Part shown: positions 5,171 through 6,663 of the stretch, in pieces
Numbering within the stretch: position 1 is the stretch's first letter
Layout of the letters: each line of letters begins with the position of its first letter
Source of the DNA: Deltaproteobacteria bacterium
GTDB taxonomy: Bacteria; Myxococcota_A; Polyangia; JAAYKL01
Reading direction: 5' to 3'
Length of the DNA: 6,663 bases
NCBI GenBank assembly: GCA_011389755.1
Contig: JAABTR010000490.1
Coordinates: forward strand, 1 to 6,663
Made by a program: the position numbers and the translations under genes
Notes under the pieces: generated by a model
Databases searched by the model: none
What the model saw: the letters and a program-made list of their open reading frames with translations, nothing else
What the model was told of the DNA's origin: nothing

Positions 5171-6340
5171 TCAGATGACGACTATGGTGTCACAGCCCCA
5201 AACGGCCTGAATCGAGTCGACTTTTTGACTCTTGACGTCGGAGCAGGCTGAACCGCAGAACTGAACGGCGGCATGGGCGTCGTCGAGCCAGCGCCATCCG
5301 CGAGTCGTCGCGCAGTCTTTTGAACCGATATTGGGGATGGGCTCTTCATCGAAGAGGATGTTGACCTTGTTCGGATCGGCAGCGTCGTCTGGATCTTTAA
5401 GTTTCCAGGTGCAGCTTATGAGCGAGCCGGCCACCATATCGAAAGACTCTTCGAGCTTGGTTCCATCTTCTGCGGGGATGTAGGAGGTAAACGCTGTGCC
5501 ACCGTTTTGTGCGATGGCGTCGAGCTTGAGCCCATCAACACCTCCACCGAAACCGATGACAAAAGTACGAACCCCTGCCTCGTCCAGAAGCGCCTTTGAG
5601 AGCTCTGCGAGCTGCTCGGAAGACGTCCACGTGTCCCTGTCGTCGCATTCATCTTGAGTTGCGCAGTTGCAGTCCAAACCGCAGTTATCCGATCCATCAG
5701 AGACAACGAGCAGGTACTGTTCTAGGCCTTCTTGTGCGCAACCGGGGGCGTAGGTTTTATTGGAGAAGTTGTTCATGGCGCAGTACATGGGCGTCATGTT
5801 TCCAAATTTTTCGGGAGAATCTTGCTTGATGCGCTCGAGAATCCTGCCGGCGTTGTTGTCGGCGCAGTCCCTTTGCACGGGGTTGTCGGCGCCACAATCT
5901 GCGATGAACCCTGTCTTGGCCCTGCCGGATCCATCTGGAAAATAGTCGAGACCGAGCTTTATGTTGCCGCGGTCCCAATCGCTCAAGAGACCATCAAAAG
6001 CATCAACCGCTGCTTGCCACCGGGTCTTGCCTTCGGCGGTGTTGTTGTTCACCATCGAGCTCGACCGGTCCACTAGGATCATCAAGGAGACCGGATCTGC
6101 CACAATGGGGAGCTCATCATAGTCGCATTCTGTGGAGATGTCGTAGATTCCCGTGTCTTCGCCCGTAAAGTCAGTGCCCGCGCCTTTGTCATCATCAGTA
6201 TTGGTGCCCGTGTCTTCATCGCTGCCGTTGATGTTCGTGGTTCCATCAGCGTCAATGGTTGTGGCTTTGCTGCAGCTGATGGTCAGACCAAGTGCCCCGA
6301 TTAGTGCCGGCAGGTAAAATGATTCAATAACTTTTTTCAC
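5171..6340 (-). CDS. VWA-domain lipoprotein
   Basis: 389 residues with a GTG start (complement of 6338-6340). A signal peptide (MKKVIESFYLPALIGALGLT) leads to Cys23 as the probable lipidation site; the LTISC lipobox has Thr at -3, which is unusual. Residues about 24-70 are an Asp/Thr/Gly-rich linker. A von Willebrand factor A domain follows from about 83 to 310: VSLMILVDRSSS gives the metal-binding DxSxS (D91, S93, S95), NMTPMYC supplies the MIDAS Thr183, and VVSDGSD the MIDAS Asp215, so the metal site is complete. An insert after it (residues 220-232) has four cysteines, and the C-terminal 80 residues hold further cysteines (310, 343, 362, 366, 383), so disulfides are likely. VWA domains mediate metal-dependent protein binding. 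The protein is probably outer-membrane or surface anchored. It lies 39 bp downstream of another surface-protein gene on the same strand and is probably co-transcribed with it; its stop is 27 bp from the convergent Cys-rich lipoprotein. Confidence 0.9.
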   Translation of the reverse strand: MKKVIESFYLPALIGALGLTISCSKATTIDADGTTNINGSDEDTGTNTDDDKGAGTDFTGEDTGIYDISTECDYDELPIVADPVSLMILVDRSSSMVNNNTAEGKTRWQAAVDAFDGLLSDWDRGNIKLGLDYFPDGSGRAKTGFIADCGADNPVQRDCADNNAGRILERIKQDSPEKFGNMTPMYCAMNNFSNKTYAPGCAQEGLEQYLLVVSDGSDNCGLDCNCATQDECDDRDTWTSSEQLAELSKALLDEAGVRTFVIGFGGGVDGLKLDAIAQNGGTAFTSYIPAEDGTKLEESFDMVAGSLISCTWKLKDPDDAADPNKVNILFDEEPIPNIGSKDCATTRGWRWLDDAHAAVQFCGSACSDVKSQKVDSIQAVWGCDTIVVI

Positions 6341-6344
6341 GGGC

Positions 6345-6352
6345 TCCTCCTT
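6345..6352 (-). promoter_or_regulatory. ribosome binding site supporting the GTG start of the VWA lipoprotein
   Basis: AAGGAGGA (complement of 6345-6352) lies four bases before the GTG. It is close to a perfect Shine-Dalgarno sequence and decides the start, because the resulting N-terminus MKK followed by a hydrophobic stretch is a normal lipoprotein signal. Confidence 0.85.
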
Positions 6353-6379
6353 GGTTTTTCAATCCGGTGGACGCGAGCA

Positions 6380-6663
6380 CTAAACAAATAGGGAGATAAG
6401 CAGGGTCAAAAAAGCGCCGATACGACTTGATTTTGTAGCGATAGTGGTGCAACCGCAACTTCCACTGCTTGAATCTTCTCCATCAACATTCTCGCCAGAT
6501 GCATCGTCTGATATCGATATGTCCTCGCTGATGTTGTCGTAATCGCCGCTCGTTTCTGAGGCGTCTACTCCGTATTCATTGGTGTCGCTGTCGATGTCGG
6601 AGATTTCGCTGGTGTCACTGACATCGTCGCCCGAGCCCGTGTCGCCGTCGTCACTGGTGTCAC
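6380..6663 (-). CDS. C-terminal part of an Asp/Ser/Thr-rich surface protein with a MYXO-CTERM-like tail; 5' end outside window
   Basis: An open frame enters from the right edge on the complement and ends at TAG (complement of 6380-6382), giving 93 residues. It begins DTSDDGDTGSGDDVSDTSEI and remains an acidic Asp/Ser/Thr-rich stalk for about 65 residues. It then reads SSSGSCGCTTIATKSSR and closes with a short hydrophobic segment, IGAFLTLLISLFV. A Ser/Gly-rich linker, a Cys-Gly-Cys and a terminal hydrophobic helix are the layout of C-terminal sorting signals such as MYXO-CTERM in myxobacteria, where the Cys marks the processing or anchoring site. The usual Arg cluster after the helix is missing, so this is a variant, a degenerate form, or simply a short membrane anchor. 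The gene precedes the VWA lipoprotein by 39 bp with no promoter visible between, which suggests one operon. The N-terminal domains cannot be seen. Confidence 0.75.
   Translation of the reverse strand, partial: DTSDDGDTGSGDDVSDTSEISDIDSDTNEYGVDASETSGDYDNISEDISISDDASGENVDGEDSSSGSCGCTTIATKSSRIGAFLTLLISLFV

Overview
The window looks like part of a GC-rich Gram-negative genome of the Myxococcota / former Deltaproteobacteria type (Bradymonadia-like or a relative). This is an inference from gene style, with no marker gene to confirm it. The clues are two lipoproteins with long Asp/Thr/Ser-rich stalks, a third Asp/Ser/Thr-rich surface protein ending in a Cys-Gly-Cys motif plus a short hydrophobic tail (MYXO-CTERM-like), a VWA lipoprotein, a remnant of a DUF1566 (Lcl C-terminal) protein and a probably Tat-exported DUF362 protein.

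Layout. Bases 1-1038 (+) hold a DUF362 protein whose start lies left of the window. It converges on a class I SAM-dependent methyltransferase (1063-1860, -). Bases 1861 to about 3900 are a poorly organised stretch. It has a gene-poor segment (1861-2327), a frameshifted remnant of a DUF1566-type protein (2328-2598, -), a beta-propeller-like ORF without a visible ribosome binding site (2566-3285, +), and an unrecognised small protein with a strong ribosome binding site (3215-3658, -) whose C-terminus runs 71 bp into the propeller ORF. This region reads as a zone of rearrangement and gene decay.

Bases 3923 to the right edge form a surface-protein block. A 406-residue lipoprotein (3923-5143, +) carries a repetitive Asp/Thr/Ser stalk and seven consecutive six-cysteine modules, each ending in Cys-Cys, in the order A-B-C-A-B-C-C. 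Converging on it is a VWA-domain lipoprotein (5171-6340, -) with an intact MIDAS motif and a GTG start. Its operon mate upstream (6380-6663, -, open at the right edge) is the C-terminal end of an Asp/Ser/Thr-rich protein with a Cys-Gly-Cys plus hydrophobic tail.

How they may work together: the last three genes share a stalk style and envelope anchoring, which suggests a cell-surface display or adhesion cluster. The sequence shows no enzymatic activity for them. The most unusual object is the seven-module lipoprotein. The cysteine spacing of its modules, especially the three C-type modules, closely parallels the six-cysteine pattern of animal beta-defensins. No tRNA, rRNA, CRISPR array, insertion sequence or attachment site was recognised.
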